From: Burkholderia sp. 8Y
Lineage (GTDB): Bacteria > Pseudomonadota > Gammaproteobacteria > Burkholderiales > Burkholderiaceae
Length of the DNA stretch: 64,000 bases
NCBI RefSeq assembly: GCF_902506145.1
Contig: NZ_LR733520.1
Span: 801,256 to 865,255, forward strand
Direction: 5' to 3'
Shown here: in pieces, positions 28,008 through 36,632 of the stretch
Numbering within the stretch: the first letter of the stretch is position 1
How the letters are laid out: each line of letters opens with the position of its first letter
Position numbers and translations under genes: made by a program
Notes under the pieces: generated by a model
What the model saw: only the letters and a program-made list of their open reading frames with translations
What the model was told of the DNA's origin: nothing
Databases searched by the model: none

Positions 28008-28187
28008 TCGCCTTCGGTTCCTGCGTTTTCCGTTCTTGCCGTTCGTAAGCAAGACGCCTCGCGACGCGGCGTGACGCTGCCTTCCGGCAATGCGCTGTCG
28101 CAGGTCGCGCCTGACAAGATTCGCGTGCTGATCGCGCCGGGCGGCAACACGCAGACGGCGGCGCTGGAGTTGCCGGGTACGCAGTAA
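28008..28187 (+). pseudogene. Coding remnant (3' end of an unidentified gene)
   Basis: Fifty-nine sense codons lie between the TGA of the DMT gene and a TAA at 28185-28187, with no ATG. The last 40 codons have the strong G/C third-position bias of real genes here and encode GVTLPSGNALSQVAPDKIRV then LIAPGGNTQTAALELPGTQ. They look like the C-terminus of a soluble or exported protein whose 5' part was lost. They are in frame with the DMT gene, so read-through or an assembly error at the TGA are alternatives. The family is not recognised. Confidence 0.4.
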
Positions 28188-28216
28188 GCGACATTCGCCA
28201 ACTACAAAACGACAAA

Positions 28217-28241
28217 CCTGCCCGAGTAACCGGGCGGGTTC
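28217..28241 (+). terminator. Terminator-like hairpin, plus strand
   Basis: CCTGCCCG and CGGGCGGG pair over 8 bp with one G-T wobble around an AGTAAC loop, followed by TTCGTTCG. It would end the DMT transcript. Confidence 0.45.
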
Positions 28242-28253
28242 GTTCGCGAGCAC

Positions 28254-28283
28254 AAAAAAATCCCGCCGCGCAAGGCGGCGGGA
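28254..28283 (-). terminator. Intrinsic terminator of the entericidin gene
   Basis: TCCCGCCG (28261-28268) pairs with CGGCGGGA (28276-28283). On the minus strand the stem is followed by seven T. Confidence 0.8.
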
Positions 28284-28321
28284 CGACACGAACGACGCTT
28301 GCTTCCTGACTGCTCTTCGGC

Positions 28322-28456
28322 TTACTTATGCTCTTCCGCCGAGTTCGAAATAGCCTGACCGCCCTTCGAGATGTCCTGGCCCGCGCCCGAGACGGTGTTG
28401 CAGCCTGCCAGCGCAGCGGTGCCCGCGATCAGCAGCAAAGCGATGATTCGAGTCAT
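28322..28456 (-). CDS. Entericidin A/B-family lipoprotein
   Basis: A 44-residue lipoprotein. The signal ends in LAGC (Cys19). The mature part NTVSGAGQDISKGGQAISNS is the classic entericidin pattern, an amphipathic helix linked to a toxin/antidote pair in E. coli that acts in programmed lysis under osmotic stress. Only one copy is seen here, so a paired antidote is not evident. The start has AAGGGGA upstream. A strong terminator follows. Confidence 0.9.
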   Translation of the reverse strand: MTRIIALLLIAGTAALAGCNTVSGAGQDISKGGQAISNSAEEHK

Positions 28457-28611
28457 GTTCAATCCCCTTGAAGTGAAGTGTCTGGATTGGCCGCTGCTCG
28501 TTCGTTGGGCCTCACCGGTGTAAATAATCTTAAAAAAGCGCCCGAGCGCGCGCTGTAGGTACGCATGTGTTTTTTTTGTCGGCGGACTCCGCAATTCGCG
28601 TCGGCATCGTC

Positions 28612-30072
28612 CTACGCGGCGGCGCGCGCCGGCGCGACTGTCGTATCGCCGTGCACGCGCTCGCGCGGCATCGACACGCGAATGCTCGTCCCGTGCGGCA
28701 TCACGCGTTCGATCTCGAAGCGCCCGCCGCGCGCCGACACGCGCTGCCGCATGCCGACGAGTCCGTGCGTCTGCGTGCGCTTCAAATCCTGCGGCCTGAT
28801 GCCGATGCCGTCGTCGGCGATATTGAGCGCGACGTTCGCCGCATCGAGCGTGAGCGCGATGCGGATGCGGCTCGCGTGCGCGTATTTCGCGGCGTTCGTC
28901 AGCGTCTCCTGAGCCACGCGAAAGAGCGCGATCTCGATGGCTTCGCCGAGCTTCACGTCGTCGTCCGGCAGGTCGGCCTCGACGGTCCAGCCGTTGCGCT
29001 GGGCGGCTTCATCGGCGAGCGAGCGCAGCGCGGTCACGAGACCGAAGTTCGCAAGCACGGTCGGCCGCATGTCTTCGATGATGCGCCGCTTCAGCGCGAT
29101 GCCCTGATCCAGATTGCCGATCGCGCGCGACAGTTTCTCGGCCATCGCGGGCTCGGATTCCCGCAGCTTGCCGCGCACCCACGCGACGTCCATCTTGCTC
29201 GCGGTCAGGATCGAGCCGAGTTCGTCGTGCAGTTCGCGGGCGAGCGTCGTTTTCTCGTCCTCGCTGACCGATTGCAAATGCCACGCGAGCGCCTCGAGTT
29301 GTCGCGTGCGATCGAAAACGAGCCGATCCAGTTCTTCCTGCTGCGTGATGAGCGCCTTCTGCACGCGATCCTGTTTGTCGAGCTGAATGCCTAGATTGCG
29401 GAACAGCAGCAGAAACAACACGATGTTGAGCGCGCACAGGGCGGCGACGCACAGCGTCGAGATGCGCTGGTCGGCGCGGCTCGCGTCGAGCGCGTGCTGC
29501 GCGCGCTGTTCTTCGTTCAGGCGCAGCAGCGAGAGGGCGGCATCGAGTGTCGTGTCGTTGGCGGCGGATGCATCGGAAGACGCCGTCCGCTCGATCGCGT
29601 CGTTCGCCGCCACGCGGATCTGCGCGAAGCTCGCGAGTGCGGTGTCGTCGCCGATGCGGCGATAGTAGGCGTCGAGCGTGGCGAGGGCGCGGCGCACGTG
29701 CGCGGCCGTCCCTTCGAACTGCGCCTTGTAGGCGGCGTCCGGCTTCAGCGCGAAGGTTTGGCCCTGAGCCGACAGCGTCGCGATGTCCGCCGCGAGCGCG
29801 GAAAGCTGGGCGGTCGCACTCTTGGCGTCGAGCGCGGTTTCGTATTCGGCGGCGATCCGCATCCGCCCCGACTCCAGAATCACGAGCCCGCCGACGGTGA
29901 TGACGATGGCGACCGTCATCGCGACGGCCCAGCTATAGCGATGCATCCATTCGTTGAGGCGGTTGATGCGCGCGAAGCCGGCGCGGGTCGCGGGAGTCGT
30001 CGCGGTGTCGGACGCGGGCGGGGCGTCGTGTTGCGCGATGCCGGGCAGCGCGGCGTGAGGCAGGTGGCTCAT
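28612..30072 (-). CDS. Sensor histidine kinase, NarX/DegS-like (HisKA_3)
   Basis: 486 residues. Two membrane segments (about 49-66 and 205-225) bracket a periplasmic helical sensor region that resembles four-helix-bundle sensors. A coiled linker (KQDRVQKALITQQEELDRLV) leads to the HisKA_3 dimerisation domain with ARELHDELGSILTASKMDVA, phosphoacceptor His282. The HATPase domain has NAAKYAHASRI, the ADDGIGI N/G1 box and THGLVGMRQRV. This class pairs with NarL-type response regulators. The nearest one lies divergently 1.4 kb away at 31503, so they are probably partners separated by small stress genes. That pairing is inference. Confidence 0.88.
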   Translation of the reverse strand: MSHLPHAALPGIAQHDAPPASDTATTPATRAGFARINRLNEWMHRYSWAVAMTVAIVITVGGLVILESGRMRIAAEYETALDAKSATAQLSALAADIATLSAQGQTFALKPDAAYKAQFEGTAAHVRRALATLDAYYRRIGDDTALASFAQIRVAANDAIERTASSDASAANDTTLDAALSLLRLNEEQRAQHALDASRADQRISTLCVAALCALNIVLFLLLFRNLGIQLDKQDRVQKALITQQEELDRLVFDRTRQLEALAWHLQSVSEDEKTTLARELHDELGSILTASKMDVAWVRGKLRESEPAMAEKLSRAIGNLDQGIALKRRIIEDMRPTVLANFGLVTALRSLADEAAQRNGWTVEADLPDDDVKLGEAIEIALFRVAQETLTNAAKYAHASRIRIALTLDAANVALNIADDGIGIRPQDLKRTQTHGLVGMRQRVSARGGRFEIERVMPHGTSIRVSMPRERVHGDTTVAPARAAA

Positions 30073-30234
30073 GGCGTGGTTCTCGGGCGGCGACGAGGCA
30101 GATGGCCGCTTCGCGCAGCCGATTTGAAAGCGAATGTCGGTGGATTCTCACAGCAAAAAAGGAGCCAGCCCGAATGCGCGCGGGACAGCGCGCGGCTAGC
30201 ATGAGTGCGTCATCCATTCCTACGGGGAGCGATC

Positions 30235-30411
30235 ATGCTGAGATGGGCTTTGTTTTTCGCGATCGTCGCTGTGATCGCCGGTCTTCTGGGCTTCACGGGC
30301 ATTGCCGCGGGCGCCGCGACCATCGCCAAGTTCCTGTTCGTACTGTTCCTGATCTTGTGCGTCGTGTTTCTCGTGCTCGGGTTCGTCATCACCAAGAAAG
30401 CGGTCGATTAG
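30235..30411 (+). CDS. DUF1328 small membrane protein (YtjA-like), copy 1
   Basis: A 58-residue protein with two membrane helices: [20 protein letters not shown] and [20 protein letters not shown], separated by the conserved GIAAGAATI turn. This is the DUF1328 pattern. The start ATG at 30235 has GGGGAG 5 bp upstream. The function is unknown. Homologues often sit among envelope and oxidative stress genes, as here. A paralogue follows 92 bp downstream. Confidence 0.88.
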   Translation: MLRWALFFAIVAVIAGLLGFTGIAAGAATIAKFLFVLFLILCVVFLVLGFVITKKAVD

Positions 30412-30502
30412 CGGGGCTGGCCTGCCACGCGCGATCGCCACGCCGGGCGAGCGCCTGCCGCCACGCCCGGCCCGACCTTAGAACAATCACGAGGAGGGTC
30501 CC

Positions 30503-30664
30503 GTGCTTCATTACGCAGCCGTTTTCTTCGTCATCGCGATCATCGCGGCGGTGTTCGGCTTTACCGGCATCGCAGCCGGCGCCGCTGAAATCGCGAAGAT
30601 CCTGTTCTATATTTTCCTCGTCGTGTTCGTCGTGACGCTGCTGCTCGGTGTCTTCAGGACGTGA
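30503..30664 (+). CDS. DUF1328 small membrane protein (YtjA-like), copy 2, GTG start
   Basis: A 53-residue paralogue of the preceding gene, beginning with GTG after a strong GAGGAGGG. It translates as (V/M)[18 protein letters not shown], then [14 protein letters not shown] and [20 protein letters not shown]. The [12 protein letters not shown] core matches copy 1. The two-helix layout is the same. The tandem arrangement indicates a local duplication. Confidence 0.85.
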   Translation: MLHYAAVFFVIAIIAAVFGFTGIAAGAAEIAKILFYIFLVVFVVTLLLGVFRT

Positions 30665-30827
30665 CGTCGCTTTCACGTCGTGCCCTTGCTCGCTGATCGC
30701 GCACGAGCGTGGCGAGCGGGCACGGCCCGTGCATCGGAGACGATGATCGAATAGCGGAACGCTATGAAGCCATAGGGCGGATTCGCTCGAGACATCCGTC
30801 AAATCCCCATTTCACAGGAGCAATTAC

Positions 30828-31403
30828 ATGTCCAATTCGTCTGCTGTAACGACCGCGCCGGGCCAGTCCACGGACGCTTTCGTCCTCGATGTGGAAAAAA
30901 TCCGGAACGACGCGCGGCAGCACATGGACGAAGGCCCGGTCACGGCGACCTACGCCGCCGACCGCGAGACCGTGCTCAAGCTGCTCAACGACGCGCTCGC
31001 GACCGAATGGGTCTGCACGCTGCGTTACAAGCGCCACTATTTCATGGCGAAGGGCATTCACTCGGAAGCCGTCGCGAAGGAATTCGCCGAGCACGCGACC
31101 GAAGAGCAGGAACACGCCGACATGCTCGCCGAGCGCATCGTGCAGCTGGGCGGCTCGCCGGACTTCGCGCCGGACAGCCTGAAGTCGCGCTCGCATTCGG
31201 AGTACAAGGAAGGCGCCGATCTGATCGACATGATTCGCGAGAACCTGATCGCCGAGCGCATCGCGATCGACACGTACCGCGAGATCATTCGCTATCTCGG
31301 CGACAAGGACGTCACGACGCGCCGCATCTTCGAGGAGATTCTCGCCGTCGAGGAAGAGCACGCGGACGACATGGCCGACCTGCTGGAAGGCCGCAACGGT
31401 TGA
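30828..31403 (+). CDS. Ferritin-like / bacterioferritin-type protein
   Basis: A 191-residue four-helix-bundle protein. The ferroxidase-type motifs are visible: ALATEWVCTLRYKRHY (Glu) with EEQEHADML (Glu-x-x-His) in the first pair, and ENLIAERIAIDTYREI with VEEEHADDM in the second. It therefore has a complete E...ExxH...E...ExxH di-iron set. It probably stores or oxidises iron, or protects DNA and protein from peroxide. The N-terminal 15 residues are disordered. CAGGAG lies 8 bp before the ATG. It sits between the DUF1328 pair and a response regulator. Confidence 0.85.
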   Translation: MSNSSAVTTAPGQSTDAFVLDVEKIRNDARQHMDEGPVTATYAADRETVLKLLNDALATEWVCTLRYKRHYFMAKGIHSEAVAKEFAEHATEEQEHADMLAERIVQLGGSPDFAPDSLKSRSHSEYKEGADLIDMIRENLIAERIAIDTYREIIRYLGDKDVTTRRIFEEILAVEEEHADDMADLLEGRNG

Positions 31404-31502
31404 GCGTGACAAGCCTGCGCGGTGCGAGCGCCGCCGCGCATGGCTTTCACGCCGGCCTCGGTAGAATCACCGTTTTCATTTAAAGCAGCGCGGACGGCGT
31501 GA

Positions 31503-32135
31503 ATGATTCGAGTCTTGATAGCCGACGATCATGCGATCGTGCGCAGCGGGTTCAGGCAGTTCGTCGCCGACGAGCCGGACATGGAAGTGGCGGCGGAAGC
31601 ATCGACGGGCGATGAAACCATCGCGCTCGTGCGCGAGACGGCGTTCGACGTGGTGCTGCTCGACATCGCCATGCCGGACAAGAACGGCGTGGACACCCTG
31701 CGCGTCATCAAGCAAATTCGGCCGCAGCAGGGCGTGCTGATGCTGTCGGGCTTTCCCGAGAGCCAGTACGCCATCAATCTGCTGAGAGCGGGCGCGAACG
31801 GCTATTTGAACAAGGACGCCGCGCCGGACGAGATCGTGCGCGCCATCCGCACGGTCGCGCGCGGGCATCGCTATCTGTCCGAATTCATCGCGGATGCGCT
31901 CGCCGACAAGCTCGACAAACCCGCCGCCGAGCGGCCGCACGAGATGCTCTCGGAGCGCGAATTCCAGATTTTCTGCAAGCTCGCGGGCGGCCGGATTCCG
32001 ACGGAAATCGCGCAGGAACTGCATCTTTCGGTGAAGACGGTGAGCACGTACCGGGCGCGCGTGCTGGAGAAGATGCGGCTGTCGAACAACGCCGATCTGA
32101 CCTATTACGCGATCAAGAACGGCTTGATCGAATAG
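31503..32135 (+). CDS. NarL/FixJ-family response regulator
   Basis: 210 residues. The receiver domain has acidic residues in VLIADDH, phosphoacceptor Asp54 in VVLLDIAMPDKNG, and the conserved Lys in GYLNKDAAPDEIV. The C-terminal LuxR-type helix-turn-helix is LSEREFQIFCKLAGGRIPTE followed by LHLSVKTVSTYRARVLEKM. It probably takes phosphate from the HisKA_3 kinase at 28612-30072. The next gene, a lone receiver, starts 21 bp later and is likely co-transcribed. Confidence 0.93.
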   Translation: MIRVLIADDHAIVRSGFRQFVADEPDMEVAAEASTGDETIALVRETAFDVVLLDIAMPDKNGVDTLRVIKQIRPQQGVLMLSGFPESQYAINLLRAGANGYLNKDAAPDEIVRAIRTVARGHRYLSEFIADALADKLDKPAAERPHEMLSEREFQIFCKLAGGRIPTEIAQELHLSVKTVSTYRARVLEKMRLSNNADLTYYAIKNGLIE

Positions 32136-32156
32136 TGCTTGCGGAGGATGCCCGCT

Positions 32157-32600
32157 GTGGGCGACCACATCATCACCGACGATTCGACACAGCAGCCTGA
32201 GCCGCGCGGTGGGCCGCTCGCGGTGCTGCTGATCGAGGATTCGCCGCTGATCCGGCGCAGTCTCACCGAAGCGATCGAGGCGCTCGGCCCGTGGCGCGTG
32301 ACCGCTTTCGCCGATGCCCCCGAAGAGGCCATCGCGCTTTTGTCGTCGCAGCGGTTCGACGCGGTCATCGTCGATCTGCAACTCAAGCGCGGTTCCGGTA
32401 TCGACGTGCTCGCGTGGCTCAAGAACGCCGATCGGTCGGGCGTGGCGGATGCGGCTTTTGTCGTGGTGCTGACCAATCATGCGCTGCCGGCGTATCGCGA
32501 GCGGTGCCTGCAATACGGCGCGCGGCACTTCTTCGACAAGTCGCTGGAGTTCGATCGCGTGCTCGATGCGTTGTACGACTATGCGCGGGAGCGGGTGTGA
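32157..32600 (+). CDS. Stand-alone response-regulator receiver protein
   Basis: A 147-residue single receiver domain after a short disordered N-terminus. VLLIEDSPLIRRSL carries the acidic pocket, Asp73 in AVIVDLQLKRGSG is the phosphoacceptor and HFFDKSLEF provides the conserved Lys. There is no output domain. The GTG start at 32157 is chosen because GGAGG ends 9 bp before it. The ATG at 32148 would overlap that site, and TTG 32139 is too close to the previous stop. It could act as a phosphate sink or relay for the neighbouring regulator. Confidence 0.85.
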   Translation: MGDHIITDDSTQQPEPRGGPLAVLLIEDSPLIRRSLTEAIEALGPWRVTAFADAPEEAIALLSSQRFDAVIVDLQLKRGSGIDVLAWLKNADRSGVADAAFVVVLTNHALPAYRERCLQYGARHFFDKSLEFDRVLDALYDYARERV

Positions 32601-32604
32601 GGGT

Positions 32605-32939
32605 GCTCGTGGCGGCTTGGCTTGAGAAGCAATGAGCCGGCGCTCGACCCGCGCCAAGTGGTCGTGCGACGTTCGCGGCTTGCTTCACGCCTCGCAACCT
32701 GAGAGGCAACCAGGATTGCTCGACACGTCTATACGTACGCGCACAACTGCAGCTCGTCCCTTGCGGACGTGAAAGCGAATCAGCCGCTGCTCGACCCGCC
32801 TAAGCGAACCCACACCCGTCGCGGCTCGCCTCACTCCTCGCAGACGTGACAGGCAACCAACCGGCGCTCGACCCGCATGAGCGGAGGGCCCGTTGCCGCC
32901 CGCCTCACTCCTCACGCACTTGAGACGAAACCAGCCGCC
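32605..32939. repeat. Degenerate ~75-bp tandem repeats running into an MFS gene
   Basis: Units begin at GCTCG at 32605 (partial), 32642, 32718, 32789 and 32866, with a further GCTCG at 32940. Full units are 76, 71, 77 and 74 bp long. The best-conserved parts (+ strand) are GCTCGACCCGC and CGCCTCACTCCTCGCA with GTGACAGGCAACCA. The last unit is the 3' end of the MFS coding sequence. Read on the minus strand, each unit echoes its C-terminus: ERRLVSSQVREE, then VERRLVACHVCEE, VEQRLIRFHVRKG and VERRLIASQAKPP. The array seems to be an old expansion of the gene's end. It occupies the gap after the receiver gene. Confidence 0.8.
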
Positions 32940-34152
32940 GCTCGCGGCCCCGCCAGTGACTGAAGCCGGCGAGCCCGGTCGCGGCCAGCCCGATCAGACA
33001 GACGCCAGTCCATCCCATCGCGTGCCACGCGAGCGACGCGAGCGCCGAGCCCGCCGCGCCGCCGATGAAGTACGCGACCATGTAGACCGTGTTCACGCGG
33101 CTGCGCGCCTCGGGCTTCAGCGCGTAGATGCGCGACTGATTCGAAATCTGCGCGGCCTGCACGCCGATATCCAACACGATCACCCCGACGACCAGCCCCG
33201 CGATGCTGTGGGCCGACAGGGCGAATATCACGAACGACAACGCGACGAGTCCAATGGACAGCGAAATCACCGCACGCGGTCCGCGCTTGTCCGCCGATTT
33301 CCCCGCGAGCGGCGCGGCGAGCGCGCCCGCCGCGCCGACGATGCCGAAAAGTCCGGCAGCCTGCGGCCCCATGTGGAACGGCTCGCCCGCGAGCAGCAGC
33401 GTGAGCAGCGACCAGAACGCGCTGAAGCCAGCGAAGAGCGCGCCGCCCGTCAACGCGGCTTCGCGCAGGCCGGGATTCTCAACGGTGAGATGCCACATCG
33501 ACACGAGCAGCTTGCCGTAAGGCAGCGTCGATGTCGGACGGCTCTTCGGCAGCCGCATCATCACGACAATGGCGAGCGCGATCGTCGCCGCCACCGATGC
33601 GCCGAACACCGCGCGCCAGCCGAAGTATTGCGCGACGAATCCGGACACCGTGCGCGCGAGCAGGATGCCGAGCAAGAGACCGCTCATCACCGTGCCGACT
33701 GCGTGACCGCGCTCGGCCGTCGGCGCGAGTTCGGCGGAGAAGGGCACGGCCTGCTGCGCGATGGTCGATACGACGCCGATCGCGAGACTTGCCGCGATCA
33801 GCACCGCGAGCGTCGGCGCGGCGGTCGCGACGACGAGCGAGACGCCCAGCGCCGCGAGCTGCAGCAGGATCAGCATGCGCCGGTCGAAGCGGTCGCCGAG
33901 CGGCGCGAGCACGAGCATGCCGAGCGCATAGCCCAACTGCGTCGCGGTAGGCACGGCGCCGATCAGATAGGCGTTCTGCGGAAACGACGCGCGGAAGTCG
34001 CCGAGCAGCGGCTGGTTGAAGTAGATATTGGCGACCGATACGCCCGCGATGGTCGCGAGCAGCCAGAGCGTGGCACGCGAATAGTGAGGATGCGGCTCGG
34101 GCGTATGCGCGTGGGACGATGAATGAGGCGGCTGATGCGATTGCGCGGACAT
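32905..34152 (-). CDS. MFS transporter
   Basis: A 415-residue major-facilitator permease with twelve predicted membrane segments. A His/Pro-rich N-terminus (HQPPHSSSHAHTPEPHPHY) precedes the first helix. The loop 2-3 signature is LGDRFDRRMLILL and the equivalent in the second half is AGKSADKRGPRAVISL. The GVVSTIAQQAVPFSAELAP segment is typical of the YnfM/AraJ-like drug-efflux group. The substrate is unknown. The final 13 codons belong to the tandem repeat array that continues downstream of the stop. Confidence 0.87.
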   Translation of the reverse strand: MSAQSHQPPHSSSHAHTPEPHPHYSRATLWLLATIAGVSVANIYFNQPLLGDFRASFPQNAYLIGAVPTATQLGYALGMLVLAPLGDRFDRRMLILLQLAALGVSLVVATAAPTLAVLIAASLAIGVVSTIAQQAVPFSAELAPTAERGHAVGTVMSGLLLGILLARTVSGFVAQYFGWRAVFGASVAATIALAIVVMMRLPKSRPTSTLPYGKLLVSMWHLTVENPGLREAALTGGALFAGFSAFWSLLTLLLAGEPFHMGPQAAGLFGIVGAAGALAAPLAGKSADKRGPRAVISLSIGLVALSFVIFALSAHSIAGLVVGVIVLDIGVQAAQISNQSRIYALKPEARSRVNTVYMVAYFIGGAAGSALASLAWHAMGWTGVCLIGLAATGLAGFSHWRGRERRLVSSQVREE

Positions 34153-34276
34153 GAGTTCGTTCCGTCGGACGGCGGGAAGGCGGCGTTCGGCCAGCCGCCG
34201 ATCATACTGGAGACGCGCGACGTTTGCTGGAGCCGCCGGCAGGCTCGCGAGCGTTCCCTGCGAGTCATGCCGCGTG

Positions 34277-34630
34277 TCACTCGTCCTCGTTATCGTCCGC
34301 TGCGGCCTTCGGGATGAGTTTCGAGGGCGCGAGCCATTGGAACCCCGTGAGCGTCGTTTCGCTGAACGTACATTCGGCTGCGGCGGGCACGTCCGTCTTC
34401 TTCGTCGCGGGCGGCTTCGGCGGCGTCGCGATGACGCCGCGCACGACCACGCGCGAACCCTGGAACGCGGCGCCCGAACCGGTGATCTTCAGCGGCGCGC
34501 TCGCCGCATCCGGATACTCCGCGCGCACCCGCTCCTTGCACGTTTCGACGTTGCGGTAGTAGGACGTGCAGCCCGCCATCAATACGAGCGGAAGCGAGAA
34601 GACGAGAAGCAGGCGAGAGCGAATGTTCAT
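34277..34630 (-). CDS. Hypothetical lipoprotein
   Basis: A 117-residue predicted lipoprotein with the signal RLLLVFSLPLVLMAGC (Cys21). The mature part has a conserved-looking TCKERVRAEYPDAA segment, then a beta-rich stretch with ITGSGAAFQGSRVVVRGVI, and a short acidic end (DDNEDE). The start ATG at 34630 is set by the signal peptide. I do not recognise a family. It lies downstream of a gap from the divergent MFS gene region. Confidence 0.7.
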   Translation of the reverse strand: MNIRSRLLLVFSLPLVLMAGCTSYYRNVETCKERVRAEYPDAASAPLKITGSGAAFQGSRVVVRGVIATPPKPPATKKTDVPAAAECTFSETTLTGFQWLAPSKLIPKAAADDNEDE

Positions 34631-34791
34631 CGATGATGTCGGTCGATGCCCGGCGCGGCGCGCGCATCGGAGCGTGAGGTGATTGTGCGGCGAAGCTTTA
34701 TAACATGCGCGGGCGGTGCGCCTGGCGCGATCGTCGCGCGGGAACGCGGGGCGGCTCGTTGGGCGAGCCGGCACGGTAGCACAATAGGCGA

Positions 34792-35090
34792 ATGGCGGCC
34801 GTCATGCGAAAGGACATCGAAGTCGGGGGCCACGTGCCCGCCCTCGACGCGTGGCCGAATCCGCCGTCCGGCGAAACTTACGCGGTTTGCGTGCGCGTGA
34901 CGCGCCCGGACGAACGGCTGCTCCACGATTCGACGCTCGCCAGGACTCCGGCGAAACGACGGGCGATCACGGCGCGTTCGTGACAGTTGCAGAAGCGATC
35001 GCGCAAGGCGAGGCGTGGGGCGGGCATAACGGACCACGGGCTCGAACGGCGCATCTGAGACGGTCGGAGATCCGCCTCAGGCTAGGCGGG
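34792..35090 (+). pseudogene. Possible frameshifted small gene
   Basis: A frame from ATG 34792 (or 34804) encodes MRKDIEVGGHVPALDAW, then SGETYAVCVRVTRPDERLLH and degenerates after STLARTP. The neighbouring frame picks up protein-like sequence GETTGDHGAFVTVAEAIAQG from about 34950. A one-base change near 34950 would join them into a single small soluble protein, similar in layout to short hypothetical proteins common in Burkholderia. If read without a shift, the product is 63 residues ending at 34983. Evidence is weak. Confidence 0.3.
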
Positions 35091-35135
35091 CGTTCCCAAA
35101 CGCGGCGTCGCGGGCGCCCGCACCATGCAACGACG

Positions 35136-36569
35136 TCAGGACGCTAATTCCAGATCGGGCAATTGCCAGGTCTTGTCGTAGAGCGGCTTGCTCGGTCCAT
35201 AGAAGCGAAACAGAATCTCGAATGGGACGTCGGCGCGCGTCGGGATCCAGTTGGCTTCCTTACCCGCTGGCGCCTGCGGGCCGAAGTAGACGTCCACGGA
35301 GCCGTCGGCGTTCTTTTGCAGGCTCGCGTCGTTCGATGCCCGGCTCGACCATGCGGTGTCGCGCACGAGCGCGTGCGTCGCGCGATCGTAGACCGTCGCG
35401 GACCAGTACTGATCCACGGGCGCGTTCGCCGGCACGTGCAGGCGGTAGCTGCGCGCGCCGTTCAGCACTTGCCCGTCGCGGTCACGGGCCGTCGCCAGAT
35501 AGAACTGACCGGCGCCGAGCACCTTGGCGCTAAAGAAGCCGATGGTGTAGGTCATGCCTCGCGCGTCCACCGGATACTGGTCCGGATCGGCGAAGTTGTC
35601 GCCGAGCCCCTTCACGAGTGCCGGCGAAACAGGGAGCGCCCAGTGCGTGCCCTGAAAGTAGGGATGCGCGAACTGCGCGTCGTACTGCATGTCGAGCCAG
35701 TCGTGCGCCTCCTTGGCGGCGGCGCGCAGGGCCGCCAGCGTGTCCTCGTCCGGCTTGAACGGCCGGCCTTTTTCGATGCCGATGGTCTTCAGCGTGTCGA
35801 TCATGGCCTTGTCGCGCGTCAGCCACGGCTCGGTTTGCACGATGCGGTTGAGCGACTCGAAGAAGCGTTCGTCGTAAGGAATCGTGGAATCAAAAACCGC
35901 CTCGTTCGCGTCGATGAACACCGTCGCCGCAGGCGCGGCGGCTTCTTTCAACGGATAGAGCCGCACGCGCTTGCCGTATTCGACGGCCTTCGCGATGTCG
36001 GCGGCGCTGCGGCCCGCGAAATTCGAGCGAAGCAGCGCAAAGCCGCTGTAGGTGCTCGAGCGCAACACGATGTATCCGCTGGGCACTTTGCCGGTGTAGC
36101 CCGGCGGCAGGATGAGATAGCGGCCGCCTTTGCCCTTGTCGGCGCCTGCCGGACCGACGTCCTCGAGCGCGGTCTGCCATGCGTCGTCGATGGAGCCGAC
36201 GATCGTGCCGCCGCCTTGCGCCGGAATTTCCAGCACGACGGGGCCGGCCTTGCTCGTGTCGAAGAACGGCATGACATAGATCGTGTCGGGGTTCGGCGTG
36301 AGCGTCTGGTTCTTCCAGCTCGCCGGCTTCGACCAGTAGACGATCTTGTTGCTGCCCGTCCCGACGCCAGGCAGACGGGACATCGCCTGCACCATCAGGT
36401 CGTAGTTGACGGCGGACATGCCCCAGATGACCGCTTCGACGCCGCGCCGCTCGATGGCCCGCACCTGCAGGTTCATGACCGCGGCGGCGGCGTTCAGGCT
36501 CAGCGCGCCCGTCAGCAAGGCCGCGACGAGTTTTCGCCGGATATTCTTGGTTTCCATTGTCTGCTCCAT
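35136..36569 (-). CDS. DUF1254/DUF1214-domain exported protein
   Basis: 477 residues with a signal peptide (KLVAALLTGALSLNAAAAV). The N-terminal DUF1254 region includes AVNYDLMVQAM and NPDTIYVMPFFDTSKAGPVV. The C-terminal DUF1214 region includes DQYWSATVYDRATHALV and NADGSVDVYFGPQAPAGKEA. The paired domains are typical of periplasmic proteins of unknown function. ATG 36557 is an alternative start. The gene follows a second, shorter DUF1254-like gene by 63 bp on the same strand, forming a two-gene unit. Confidence 0.88.
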   Translation of the reverse strand: MEQTMETKNIRRKLVAALLTGALSLNAAAAVMNLQVRAIERRGVEAVIWGMSAVNYDLMVQAMSRLPGVGTGSNKIVYWSKPASWKNQTLTPNPDTIYVMPFFDTSKAGPVVLEIPAQGGGTIVGSIDDAWQTALEDVGPAGADKGKGGRYLILPPGYTGKVPSGYIVLRSSTYSGFALLRSNFAGRSAADIAKAVEYGKRVRLYPLKEAAAPAATVFIDANEAVFDSTIPYDERFFESLNRIVQTEPWLTRDKAMIDTLKTIGIEKGRPFKPDEDTLAALRAAAKEAHDWLDMQYDAQFAHPYFQGTHWALPVSPALVKGLGDNFADPDQYPVDARGMTYTIGFFSAKVLGAGQFYLATARDRDGQVLNGARSYRLHVPANAPVDQYWSATVYDRATHALVRDTAWSSRASNDASLQKNADGSVDVYFGPQAPAGKEANWIPTRADVPFEILFRFYGPSKPLYDKTWQLPDLELAS

Positions 36570-36632
36570 GTCGTTGTGTAACGCGTTCCACTTTAGCGGC
36601 GAGGCCGCGAACGCAATGCAAAAATTCGTCGC

